Translations under genes and position numbers: made by a program
Shown: piece after piece, positions 51,306 through 59,592 of the stretch
Position numbering within the stretch: the stretch's first letter is position 1
Layout of the letters: the number at the start of each line of letters is the position of its first letter
Notes under the pieces: generated by a model
What the model saw: only the letters and a program-made list of their open reading frames with translations
Told to the model about the DNA's origin: nothing
The model's database searches: none
From: Parasediminibacterium sp046546515
Lineage (GTDB): Bacteria; Bacteroidota; Bacteroidia; Chitinophagales; Chitinophagaceae
Direction: 5' to 3'
Assembly (NCBI RefSeq): GCF_046546515.1
Contig: NZ_JBKHKJ010000012.1
Location: 62,001 to 126,000 of the forward strand
DNA: 64,000 bases

Positions 51306-54300
51306 ATGACCAATTTATTATTGCCCCGCTCGCTAAAATCGGCAGCGTTGGTTGCTATTTTCTATTTTTTGTTAATGTTTGGTTCAACAAAAACCCAAGC
51401 ACAATGGACCGAACTGGGCGGCACGAATACTTCTACTTTTAATAATAACATTTGGGGGCGTATTACTACCGATGCCAACGGCAATGTGTATGCGGCGGGC
51501 TTATTTACCAACGCAAATGGCAAATACTATGTAGCCAAATGGAATGGTAGTGCTTGGAGTGAATTAGGCGGCACGAATGCTTCTACTTTTAATAACCCTA
51601 TATACAGTATTGTCACCGATGGAAACGGGAATGTATATGCTGGGGGGTTATTTACTAATGCAAATGGCAAATACTATGTAGCCAAATGGAATGGAAGTGC
51701 TTGGAGTGAGCTGGGTGGTGCAAATGCTTCTACTTTTAATAGTACTATTTACAGTCTTGCTGCTGATGGCAATAGTAATATATATGCTGGCGGAGATTTT
51801 CGCAACGGAAGTAGTAAATCTTATATAGCCAAATGGAACGGTAGCAGTTGGAGTGAACTGGGCGGTACAAATACTTCTACTTTTAATAATATTACTTACA
51901 GTATCGCCACTGATGGCAACAGCAATGTTTATGCCGGAGGCAGTTTTCGGAACGGCAGTAGCAAATATTATGTAGCCAAATGGAACGGTAATGCATGGAG
52001 TGAACTTGGCGGCACGAATGCCTCTACTTTTAATAATGTTATTTGGAGCATTGCCACCGATGCAAGCGGTAATGTATATGCTGGTGGCGCGTTTACCAAC
52101 GGGAACCTCAAGAACTATATGGCCAAATGGAATGGAAGCAGTTGGAGTGAAGTAGGTGGCACAAATAATTCTACTTTTAATAGCGGCGTTATTTGGAGTA
52201 TTGCCACAGATGGTAGTGGTAATATATATATTGGGGGAGATTTGCAGAATGGCAGTAATAAGTATTATGTAGCCAAATGGGACGGAAGTGCCTGGAGTGA
52301 ATTAGGCGGCACAAACACTTCTAAATTTAATAGTTATATCAAAAACATTGCCACCGATGCCAACGGGAATGTATACGCTGGGGGCGATTTTAAAAATACA
52401 AATGGCAAGTATTATATAGCCAAATACGCTGCCCCCACTAGTCCTACAATTGTCTCCTTCACTCCAACGACAGCCGGCACTGGCACAACCGTAACGATAA
52501 CAGGCGCAAACTTTACAGGTGCAACGACCGTTAGTTTTGGCGGCACTGGAGCCACTTCTTTTACAGTTGTTAATGCCACAACTATTACAGCATTAGTAGG
52601 AAGTGGGGCAAGTGGCAGTGTAAGTGTTACTACTGGTGGCGGCACAGCAACCAAAACTGGGTTTACTTATATAGCAGCACCAACTATTACTTCCTTCACC
52701 CCAACAATAGCCAGCACAGGAACAACAGTAACCCTAACAGGTACTAATTTTACTGGAGCAACGGCGGTAAGTTTTGGGGGTACGGCAGCTACATCTTTTA
52801 CAGTTGCTAATGCTACAACTATTACGGCTGTAGTAGGTAGTGGTGCAAGTGGTAGCGTAAGTGTAACTACTGGTGGTGGAACGGCAACCAAAACTGGTTT
52901 TAATTTTAGTAATCTTCCTAGTATTAGCTACCTAGGTGGTGCAAAAAACTATATAGTAGGTACAAGTATTACGGCACTTACTCCTACCAATACTGGCGCA
53001 GCAGTATTGCCATTGGTTTCAACTTTAGCAGGTAGTGGTACACAAGGTGCTACAGATGCCACAGGCATTGGAGCGAGTTTTAAATATCCTGTTGGCGTAG
53101 CTACAGATGCTGCTGGCAATATATATGTGGGTGATAACAACAATAATAAGATACGCAAAGTTAGCCCAGCTGGCGTGGTAAGTACTTTTGCAGGCAGCGG
53201 TGCGCAAGGTGCAGTTGATGGAAATGGTATTTTAGCGAGCTTCTTTAACCCTAATGGGGTAGCAGTAGATGCTGTTGGGTATGTTTATGTGGCAGATGGT
53301 GGGAGCAATAAAATACGCAAGATAAGCCCAGCTGGCGTAGTAAGTACACTGGCGGGTAGCGGTGCACAGGGTGCTGCCGACGGTAGTGGTAGTACTGCCA
53401 GTTTTTATAATCCAGATGGGGTTGCAGTAGATGCGGCAGGCAATGTATATGTAGCAGATTGGGGCAATAATAAGATACGCAAGATAACACCGGCAGGCAT
53501 AGTAAGTACCTTGGCAGGCAACGGTACGCAGGGTGGTGTGGATGGAAATGGTAGTGTTGCAAGTTTTAGCCATCCTTATAACTTAGCGTTGGATGCTGCT
53601 GGCTATGTGTATGTTGCAGATTTTTACAATAATAAAATAAGGAAGGTAAGCCCAGCAGGCGTAGTAACTACTTTGGCGGGCAGTGGCACGCAAGGTGCTG
53701 CTGATGGCACAGGTAATGCGGCAACATTTTATAATCCTGCTGGAGTAGTGGTAGATAATGCTGGGAATGTGTACGTTACTGATCAGTTAAATCAAAAAAT
53801 ACGCAAGGTTACAGCAGCAGGTGTAGTAACTACTTTGGCAGGCAATGGTGCACAAGGTGCTACAGATGGTGCAGGGAGCGTGGCAAGTTTCTGGGGTTCT
53901 AATGGCATAGCCTTAGATGCAACAGGCAATTTATACATAGGGGATACTTATAATCATAAGATACGGAAAGTGGGTCTTGGCTATTCAATAAGCCCACTAC
54001 TTCCCGCAGGCTTGGTGTTTGATGGTGCTACTGGCACCATAAGTGGCACGCCAACACTGGCAACTGCTGCTACAACTTATACCATTACAGCCAGTAATGC
54101 AAGTGGTAGTGGCACTACTACGGTGAGTATAGCGACTATTGGTGTACCTACCATTACTTCTTTTGCTCCAACAACAGGCAATACAGGCTCTACCATAACT
54201 ATAAAAGGTACAGCTTTCACAGGGGCATCAGCGGTGAGTTTTGGTAGTGCCGCAGCAAGCAGTTACACCGTGGTAAACGATAGCACCATTACAGCAGTAG

Positions 54301-57300
54301 TTGGTACAGGTACAAGTGGTAGTGCAAGCGTAACCACTACTGGCGGCACGGCAAGTGTGGCAGGGTTTGTTTACAACAATAGCATCACAATTTGGACTGA
54401 ACTAGGCGGCACGAATAGTTCTCCCTTCACTGCTTCTATTTTCAATCTCAACACAGATGCAAGCGGCAATATATATACAGTAAATACAGTAAGTTCTACC
54501 AACTCAAATAACTATGTAGCCAAATGGGATGGCAGCAGTTGGAGCGAGCTTGGGGGAGCCAATGCCTCTACTTTTAATGGTGGCATTTTCAAAATCGCAT
54601 TTGATGGCAGCGGCAATCTATATGCAGTGGGCAGTTTTACCAATGCAAATGGCAGGCCTTATGTAGCCAAATGGAACGGTAGCAGCTGGAGTGAACTGGG
54701 TGGCACGAACACTTCCACTTTTAATAGTTTTATTAGGAATGTTGCCATCGATGGCAGCGGCAATGTATATGTTGGCGGCCGATTTACAAACGGTAATGGC
54801 AAGCGTTATATGGCTAAATGGAACGGTAGTGCCTGGAGCGAAGTTGGCGGCACCAATGCCTCTACTTTTAATAATGATATTGTTACCATTATTACCAATG
54901 CTGGCAATGTATATGCTGGTGGCTATTTTACTAATGGCAATGGCAAGGAATATGTTGCTAAATGGGACGGTAGCAGCTGGGGTGAATTAGGCGGTACCAA
55001 TGCCTCTACTTTTAATAACGGCATTTGGAATATGACCAACGATGGCAGTGGCAATATATATGCTGGTGGCCTATATACCAACTTGAATGGCAAAAACTAT
55101 GTAGCTAAATGGAACGGTAGTGCATGGAGCGAACTCGGCGGAACGGACGCCTCCACTTTTAATAATTATATTTATAATATCACCCTTGATAATAGCGGGA
55201 ATATTTATGCCATGGGCTATTTTACCAATACAAACAGCTATAGATACGTAGCCAAATGGAACGGCAGCAACTGGAGCGAACTTGGCGGCGCCAATGCTTC
55301 TACTTTTAATAGTGACATTAGGATTATGCTCATTGATGGCAAAGGCAACATACATGTTGCAGGCGGTTTTACAAACGGGAATGGCAAATATTATGTAGCC
55401 AAATATGCTAATACCACTAACCCTGTTATCACCTCCTTTACACCAATAACAGCAGGTACAGGCGCAACAGTAACCATAACAGGTATTAATTTTACAGGTG
55501 CAAGTGCCGTAAGTTTTGGTGGCACAGCAGCGAGTTCTTATTCGGTTGTAAATGCAACTACTATTACAGCAGTTGTAGGTGCAGGTGCAAGTGGCAGTGT
55601 AAGTGTAACTACTAGTGGCGGTACTGCAACTAAAACAGGGTTTAGTTTTTGTACTGCACCAGTTACCAAACCCGTTAGTTTTGTAAGTTGCAGCAGCGTG
55701 GTGTATAAAACAAAAACCTATACCACCAGCACAGTAGTAAGGGATACGGCGAAAAGCGTAGGCGGTTGCGACAGTATTTATAATGTTGCCACGATAACCA
55801 TTTCGCCAATAATAGCGGTGAGCAAACCACTAACTTATGCAAGTTGCAGCAGCGTGGTATACAAAACAAAAACTTATACCACCAGCACAGTAGTAAGAGA
55901 TACGGTGAAAAGCGTAGGCGGCTGCGACAGTATTTATAACGTTGCTACCATCACCATCACACCAATCACAATGGTTACGAAACCAGTGGCTTATGCAAGT
56001 TGCAGCAGCGTGGTATATAAAACAAAAACCTACACCACCAGCACAGTGGTGCGGGATACAGTGAAAAGCGTTGGCAGCTGCGATAGTATTTACAATGTGG
56101 CAACGATAACCATCACGCCAATAATAACAGTGAGCAAACCAGTGGCTTATGCAAGTTGTAGCAGCGTGGTTTATAAAACAAAAACTTATACTACCAGCAC
56201 AGTAGTAAGGGATACGGTGAAAAGCGTAGGCGGCTGCGACAGTATTTATAATGTTGCCACTATCACCATTACTCCAATAGTAGCGGTAAGCAAACCAGTT
56301 ACTTACACAAGTTGCAGCAGCGTAGTGTACAAAACAAAAACATATACTACAAGCACTGTAGTGCGAGATACGGTGAAAAGCGTGGGCGGCTGCGACAGTA
56401 TTTATAACGTTGCTACCATCACCATCACCATCACACCAATCACAATGGTTACGAAACCAGTGGCTTATGCAAGTTGCAGCAGCGTGGTGTACAAAACAAA
56501 AACCTATACCTCCAGCACGGTGGTGCGGGATACGGTGAAAAGCGTAGGCGGCTGCGACAGTATTTATAACGTTGCTACCATCACCATCACACCAATCACA
56601 ATGGTTACGAAACCAGTGGCTTATGCAAGTTGCAGCAGCGTGGTGTACAAAACAAAAACCTATACCACCAGCACAGTGGTGCGGGATACGGTGAAAAGCG
56701 TAGGCGGTTGCGACAGCGTTTACAATGTGGCAACCATTACCATCACGCCAATAACGCCAACCACCATCAGCACGCCACTATCTAGTTGCAGCAGCTTGGT
56801 GTACAATGGCATTACTTATACATCCAGCACCGTAAGGAGAGACACGACCAAAAGCGTTGGCGGTTGCGATAGCATTTATAAGGTAGCCACCATCACCATA
56901 AATACAAAACCCAATTTGGGCAATGATACCACGGTGTCTGTTTGTGCAGGTTCTACAAGAAGTGTCAGTACCTTATACAACACAGCAGGATACACAACAG
57001 TTACATGGTCGGTTGTCAACCCGGCAGCAGTAGGTGCTGGTAAGGATACTTTGTATGTAACGAACAGTGGTGGTTGCAAGGATACGGCCGTTGTTACGGT
57101 AAACAGTGCCGCACTACCTACTATACCAGCCATTACAAAAACAGGTAATACCACATTCTGTTTAAATGATAGCTTGTTGCTAAACAATACAGCTACGGGC
57201 AGCTTGCAATGGCTGAGGAACAATAGTGCTATTAAAAATGCCACTGCCGCCAAATATGTAACCAAAGTGTCTGGTACTTTCCGCTTAAAAGTTACCAATG

Positions 57301-57842
57301 CGGCGGGCTGCTCGGCAGTCTCAGCCGACTCTGTTGTGGCCACAATGGTGCAGGTAAACAAGCCGACTATATCGCTGGTAAACGACACTTTGATTTCCTC
57401 GTCAGCTATTGGCAACCAGTGGTATGCAAGCAGCGTGGCTATACCAGGGGCAACGGGCATCAACTATGCCCCTTCCGATTTGGACATATATACATTACAG
57501 GTTAGCAGTGGTGGTTGCAAATCGCCATTCTCCGATCCGTTTGTTTATTATGCCAATACCTCATCCTTGTTGTATGCCGCTAATATTGCAGACTTTGGTG
57601 GCTTACAGGCTAAGTTGTACCCTAACCCATCTTATGGTACCGCCTTCTTGCAACTAAGTGGCGTGAAAACTGCCATCAAAGTAATGGTTACCAATATTTT
57701 GGGCAAGGTTGTTTACCGTTGCGATGTAAGCAAAGATGGCAAGATTGCCCTTCCAGCCAGTTCGCTGGCACAAGGGGCTTATTTTGTTTCCATTGCTACA
57801 GGCACTACCAATAGGCAACTTAAATGGATAAATGCCAAATAA
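51306..57842 (+). CDS. giant T9SS-secreted modular surface protein
   Basis: 2178 aa. Domain order by eye: signal peptide to about 33; seven blades of a KWNGSSWSELGG repeat with a 49-aa period (about 34-375); two IPT/TIG domains (376-540); six NHL-type blades 'STLAGSGAQG...NKIRK' (about 572-888); a putative-Ig segment with GTISGTPT (888-945); IPT (946-1024); a second seven-blade array (1029-1368); IPT (1372-1449); eight 52-aa repeats, each with two Cys (about 1452-1868); Ig-like segments; and a T9SS sorting domain from about 2105 (KLYPNPSYGTAFLQL to KWINAK). It is probably a surface-displayed binding protein; ligand unknown. A terminator and a family C hairpin follow. Confidence 0.93.
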   Translation: MTNLLLPRSLKSAALVAIFYFLLMFGSTKTQAQWTELGGTNTSTFNNNIWGRITTDANGNVYAAGLFTNANGKYYVAKWNGSAWSELGGTNASTFNNPIYSIVTDGNGNVYAGGLFTNANGKYYVAKWNGSAWSELGGANASTFNSTIYSLAADGNSNIYAGGDFRNGSSKSYIAKWNGSSWSELGGTNTSTFNNITYSIATDGNSNVYAGGSFRNGSSKYYVAKWNGNAWSELGGTNASTFNNVIWSIATDASGNVYAGGAFTNGNLKNYMAKWNGSSWSEVGGTNNSTFNSGVIWSIATDGSGNIYIGGDLQNGSNKYYVAKWDGSAWSELGGTNTSKFNSYIKNIATDANGNVYAGGDFKNTNGKYYIAKYAAPTSPTIVSFTPTTAGTGTTVTITGANFTGATTVSFGGTGATSFTVVNATTITALVGSGASGSVSVTTGGGTATKTGFTYIAAPTITSFTPTIASTGTTVTLTGTNFTGATAVSFGGTAATSFTVANATTITAVVGSGASGSVSVTTGGGTATKTGFNFSNLPSISYLGGAKNYIVGTSITALTPTNTGAAVLPLVSTLAGSGTQGATDATGIGASFKYPVGVATDAAGNIYVGDNNNNKIRKVSPAGVVSTFAGSGAQGAVDGNGILASFFNPNGVAVDAVGYVYVADGGSNKIRKISPAGVVSTLAGSGAQGAADGSGSTASFYNPDGVAVDAAGNVYVADWGNNKIRKITPAGIVSTLAGNGTQGGVDGNGSVASFSHPYNLALDAAGYVYVADFYNNKIRKVSPAGVVTTLAGSGTQGAADGTGNAATFYNPAGVVVDNAGNVYVTDQLNQKIRKVTAAGVVTTLAGNGAQGATDGAGSVASFWGSNGIALDATGNLYIGDTYNHKIRKVGLGYSISPLLPAGLVFDGATGTISGTPTLATAATTYTITASNASGSGTTTVSIATIGVPTITSFAPTTGNTGSTITIKGTAFTGASAVSFGSAAASSYTVVNDSTITAVVGTGTSGSASVTTTGGTASVAGFVYNNSITIWTELGGTNSSPFTASIFNLNTDASGNIYTVNTVSSTNSNNYVAKWDGSSWSELGGANASTFNGGIFKIAFDGSGNLYAVGSFTNANGRPYVAKWNGSSWSELGGTNTSTFNSFIRNVAIDGSGNVYVGGRFTNGNGKRYMAKWNGSAWSEVGGTNASTFNNDIVTIITNAGNVYAGGYFTNGNGKEYVAKWDGSSWGELGGTNASTFNNGIWNMTNDGSGNIYAGGLYTNLNGKNYVAKWNGSAWSELGGTDASTFNNYIYNITLDNSGNIYAMGYFTNTNSYRYVAKWNGSNWSELGGANASTFNSDIRIMLIDGKGNIHVAGGFTNGNGKYYVAKYANTTNPVITSFTPITAGTGATVTITGINFTGASAVSFGGTAASSYSVVNATTITAVVGAGASGSVSVTTSGGTATKTGFSFCTAPVTKPVSFVSCSSVVYKTKTYTTSTVVRDTAKSVGGCDSIYNVATITISPIIAVSKPLTYASCSSVVYKTKTYTTSTVVRDTVKSVGGCDSIYNVATITITPITMVTKPVAYASCSSVVYKTKTYTTSTVVRDTVKSVGSCDSIYNVATITITPIITVSKPVAYASCSSVVYKTKTYTTSTVVRDTVKSVGGCDSIYNVATITITPIVAVSKPVTYTSCSSVVYKTKTYTTSTVVRDTVKSVGGCDSIYNVATITITITPITMVTKPVAYASCSSVVYKTKTYTSSTVVRDTVKSVGGCDSIYNVATITITPITMVTKPVAYASCSSVVYKTKTYTTSTVVRDTVKSVGGCDSVYNVATITITPITPTTISTPLSSCSSLVYNGITYTSSTVRRDTTKSVGGCDSIYKVATITINTKPNLGNDTTVSVCAGSTRSVSTLYNTAGYTTVTWSVVNPAAVGAGKDTLYVTNSGGCKDTAVVTVNSAALPTIPAITKTGNTTFCLNDSLLLNNTATGSLQWLRNNSAIKNATAAKYVTKVSGTFRLKVTNAAGCSAVSADSVVATMVQVNKPTISLVNDTLISSSAIGNQWYASSVAIPGATGINYAPSDLDIYTLQVSSGGCKSPFSDPFVYYANTSSLLYAANIADFGGLQAKLYPNPSYGTAFLQLSGVKTAIKVMVTNILGKVVYRCDVSKDGKIALPASSLAQGAYFVSIATGTTNRQLKWINAK
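55686..56900 (+). repeat. eight tandem 156-bp units encoding a 52-aa two-cysteine repeat
   Basis: The word 'agttgcagcag' starts at 55686, 55842, 55998, 56154 (one base changed), 56310, 56472, 56628 and 56784: 156 bp apart except one step of 162 bp, where two extra codons give TITITITPI. Each unit encodes SCSSVVYKTKTYTTSTVVRD and a GGCDSIYNVATITI part. Inner units are nearly identical at the DNA level; the last is diverged. Confidence 0.95.
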
Positions 57843-57880
57843 GGTAAGAAGCAAAGTATTTAGTTTTGTATTTTATAAAA

Positions 57881-57917
57881 ATCAGCACCCCGGAATTCCG
57901 GGGTGCTGATTTTTTTT
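57881..57917 (+). terminator. rho-independent terminator after the giant gene
   Basis: ATCAGCACCCCGGAA and its complement TTCCGGGGTGCTGAT form a perfect 30-bp palindrome (57881-57910), followed by TTTTTTT. Confidence 0.93.
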
Positions 57918-57936
57918 GTAGTTATTTTCCTTTTCA

Positions 57937-57969
57937 AACTTCCCGAAAGTTCAAAACTTTCGGGAAGTT
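57937..57969. repeat. family C hairpin, copy 4
   Basis: AACTTCCCGAAAGTT, loop CAA, AACTTTCGGGAAGTT: the same perfect stem as copy 1 with the loop inverted. It lies 95 bp after the giant gene stop and 31 bp before the next gene. Confidence 0.85.
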
Positions 57970-58000
57970 AAAAGTCAACTAAAAAACAGAGATTTGCATA

Positions 58001-58633
58001 ATGCCTTTGTTTTATCAGCAAGATATTAGTGCCACTACCCGGCTGGCTATCTGGAAAATAGAAGAGCCAGAAGCCTTTTTCTTGGGCTATGTGCCATTGC
58101 AAAATGCCATTACCCACCCACACAAACGCTTGCAGCATTTGGCTGGCAGGTATTTGCTGCAATACTTGTTCCCCGATTTTCCGATACATGCCATACAAAT
58201 TGCAGATACCCGAAAACCATTTTTGCAAGACGAGCAATATCACTTTTCCATTTCTCATTGTGGCGATTATGCCGCTGCTATTGTTAGTTCTTCCGAAAGG
58301 ATTGGCATTGACATAGAAATAAAACGCCCCACTGTGGCCAAAGTGGCGCATAAGTTTTTGCACGAGGAGGAAATAAATGGTTTGCAAGCATATACCAGCG
58401 AACCGCAAGTGCTAGAGGCACTTACCGTGCTTTGGTGCGGCAAGGAAGCAATATACAAATGGTGGGGAAATGGGGAAGTTGACTTTAGGAAAATGATAAG
58501 GATAGATGATTTTACCTTTGGCAACAATGGTGTTTTGGCTGGGAGGTTCATTAAAAATGGCAATGTATTTCCGCTCTCATTAAGTTATGAAGCATTTGGG
58601 CAGCTTTGCATGGTATGGCTGCAAAGCAAATAG
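58001..58633 (+). CDS. 4'-phosphopantetheinyl transferase superfamily protein
   Basis: 210 aa, cytoplasmic. Transfers phosphopantetheine from CoA to a Ser of carrier proteins. The Mg-binding Asp104 and Glu106 lie in IGIDIEIKRP, and the second motif W145-C-G-K148-E149-A is in LTVLWCGKEAIYKWW. Residues 82-88, FSISHCG, match the CoA-binding motif. Its length suits an Sfp/HetI-type enzyme more than the short AcpS. No polyketide, NRPS or fatty-acid synthase gene is adjacent, so the carrier is unknown. Confidence 0.92.
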   Translation: MPLFYQQDISATTRLAIWKIEEPEAFFLGYVPLQNAITHPHKRLQHLAGRYLLQYLFPDFPIHAIQIADTRKPFLQDEQYHFSISHCGDYAAAIVSSSERIGIDIEIKRPTVAKVAHKFLHEEEINGLQAYTSEPQVLEALTVLWCGKEAIYKWWGNGEVDFRKMIRIDDFTFGNNGVLAGRFIKNGNVFPLSLSYEAFGQLCMVWLQSK

Positions 58634-58754
58634 TAGAATTCCTAATTTATACTTCATAATTCTGCTCTGTGCCTTAGTGGCAAAAAAACTTTCTTTGTCT
58701 ATTGTTGATTTTTATCATTTTTTTTGTTCGCTATTATATATATTTTCGCCATTT

Positions 58755-59504
58755 ATGAAATATTTGTTTACTGTTTTGTTGCTTTTTTCATTTTATTGTC
58801 GGTTGCAAGCCCAAAATTTTGTAATGCAGCAACGGAGCAATATGCGTGCTGCCCTTGCCTTTTACGACAAGGAAGACACACTAAAAAAACAATTTGAAAA
58901 AGCTGGCCTGCAGTGGCCTGCCAAGCAGATATATATCCGCAGCTTTAAATACGATAGCCAATTGGAAGTATGGGTACGCAATAGTAGCAAAGAGGCATAC
59001 AAGTTGTTTAAAACCTATAAAGTATGTGCATTAAGCGGTGCATTGGGGCCTAAGCGTGTAGAGGGCGACTACCAAGTACCCGAAGGGTTCTATTACATAA
59101 ATGAGTTTAAACCCACTAGTAATTATCATTTGGCATTGGGTTTGAACTATCCAAACGCATCAGATGCCATGCTTAGCGATTCTGTAAAGCCAGGCGGCGA
59201 CATTTATATCCATGGCAGTTGCATTACCGTTGGTTGTATCCCTATTCAGAATGAACAAATTGAAGAAGTGTATATAATGGCTGCTTATGCAAAAAGCTAT
59301 GGGATGGATTTTATACCCGTGCATATTTTCCCAGTGAGGTATAATGTACCCAAAAGTGTGGATTATTTTTTGAAAGTGAGCAATGAAGACAAAATGTACC
59401 AGAAATTTGCCATCAACATAAAAGAAGTATTCGACTATTTTGAGCTTCACAAAAAGCTTCCCATTATATCAATTAATAAAAAAGGGGAATATGTAGTGTT
59501 CTAA
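58755..59504 (+). CDS. L,D-transpeptidase / YkuD family protein
   Basis: 249 aa from the ATG at 58755, which gives the signal MKYLFTVLLLFSFYCRLQAQ; a longer frame from 58587 overlaps the previous gene and hides the signal. The catalytic motif is a YafK-type variant, IYIHGSCITVGCIPI, with His153 and Cys161 (Cys156 is extra). Such enzymes form 3-3 crosslinks in peptidoglycan or attach proteins to it. An NFVMQQRSNM start and a lysine-rich C-terminus follow. It is exported; its exact acceptor is unknown. Confidence 0.88.
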   Translation: MKYLFTVLLLFSFYCRLQAQNFVMQQRSNMRAALAFYDKEDTLKKQFEKAGLQWPAKQIYIRSFKYDSQLEVWVRNSSKEAYKLFKTYKVCALSGALGPKRVEGDYQVPEGFYYINEFKPTSNYHLALGLNYPNASDAMLSDSVKPGGDIYIHGSCITVGCIPIQNEQIEEVYIMAAYAKSYGMDFIPVHIFPVRYNVPKSVDYFLKVSNEDKMYQKFAINIKEVFDYFELHKKLPIISINKKGEYVVF

Positions 59505-59592
59505 ATGTTTTTTTCTATATTTACTAGCATTTTTAAACTGTATTGTTTTTTCTAAACGTTTACACAGATTATTTAATCTCTTACTTTTTTTT

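Noticed and set aside
52412..53573. Several minus-strand frames opposite the IPT and NHL repeats of the giant gene
   Set aside because: They mirror the repeat codons (Val/Pro/Thr-rich complement) and have no independent gene features.
58587..58754. Longer start of the L,D-transpeptidase-like gene
   Set aside because: It runs over the phosphopantetheinyl transferase end and a repeat arm; the signal peptide begins at 58755.
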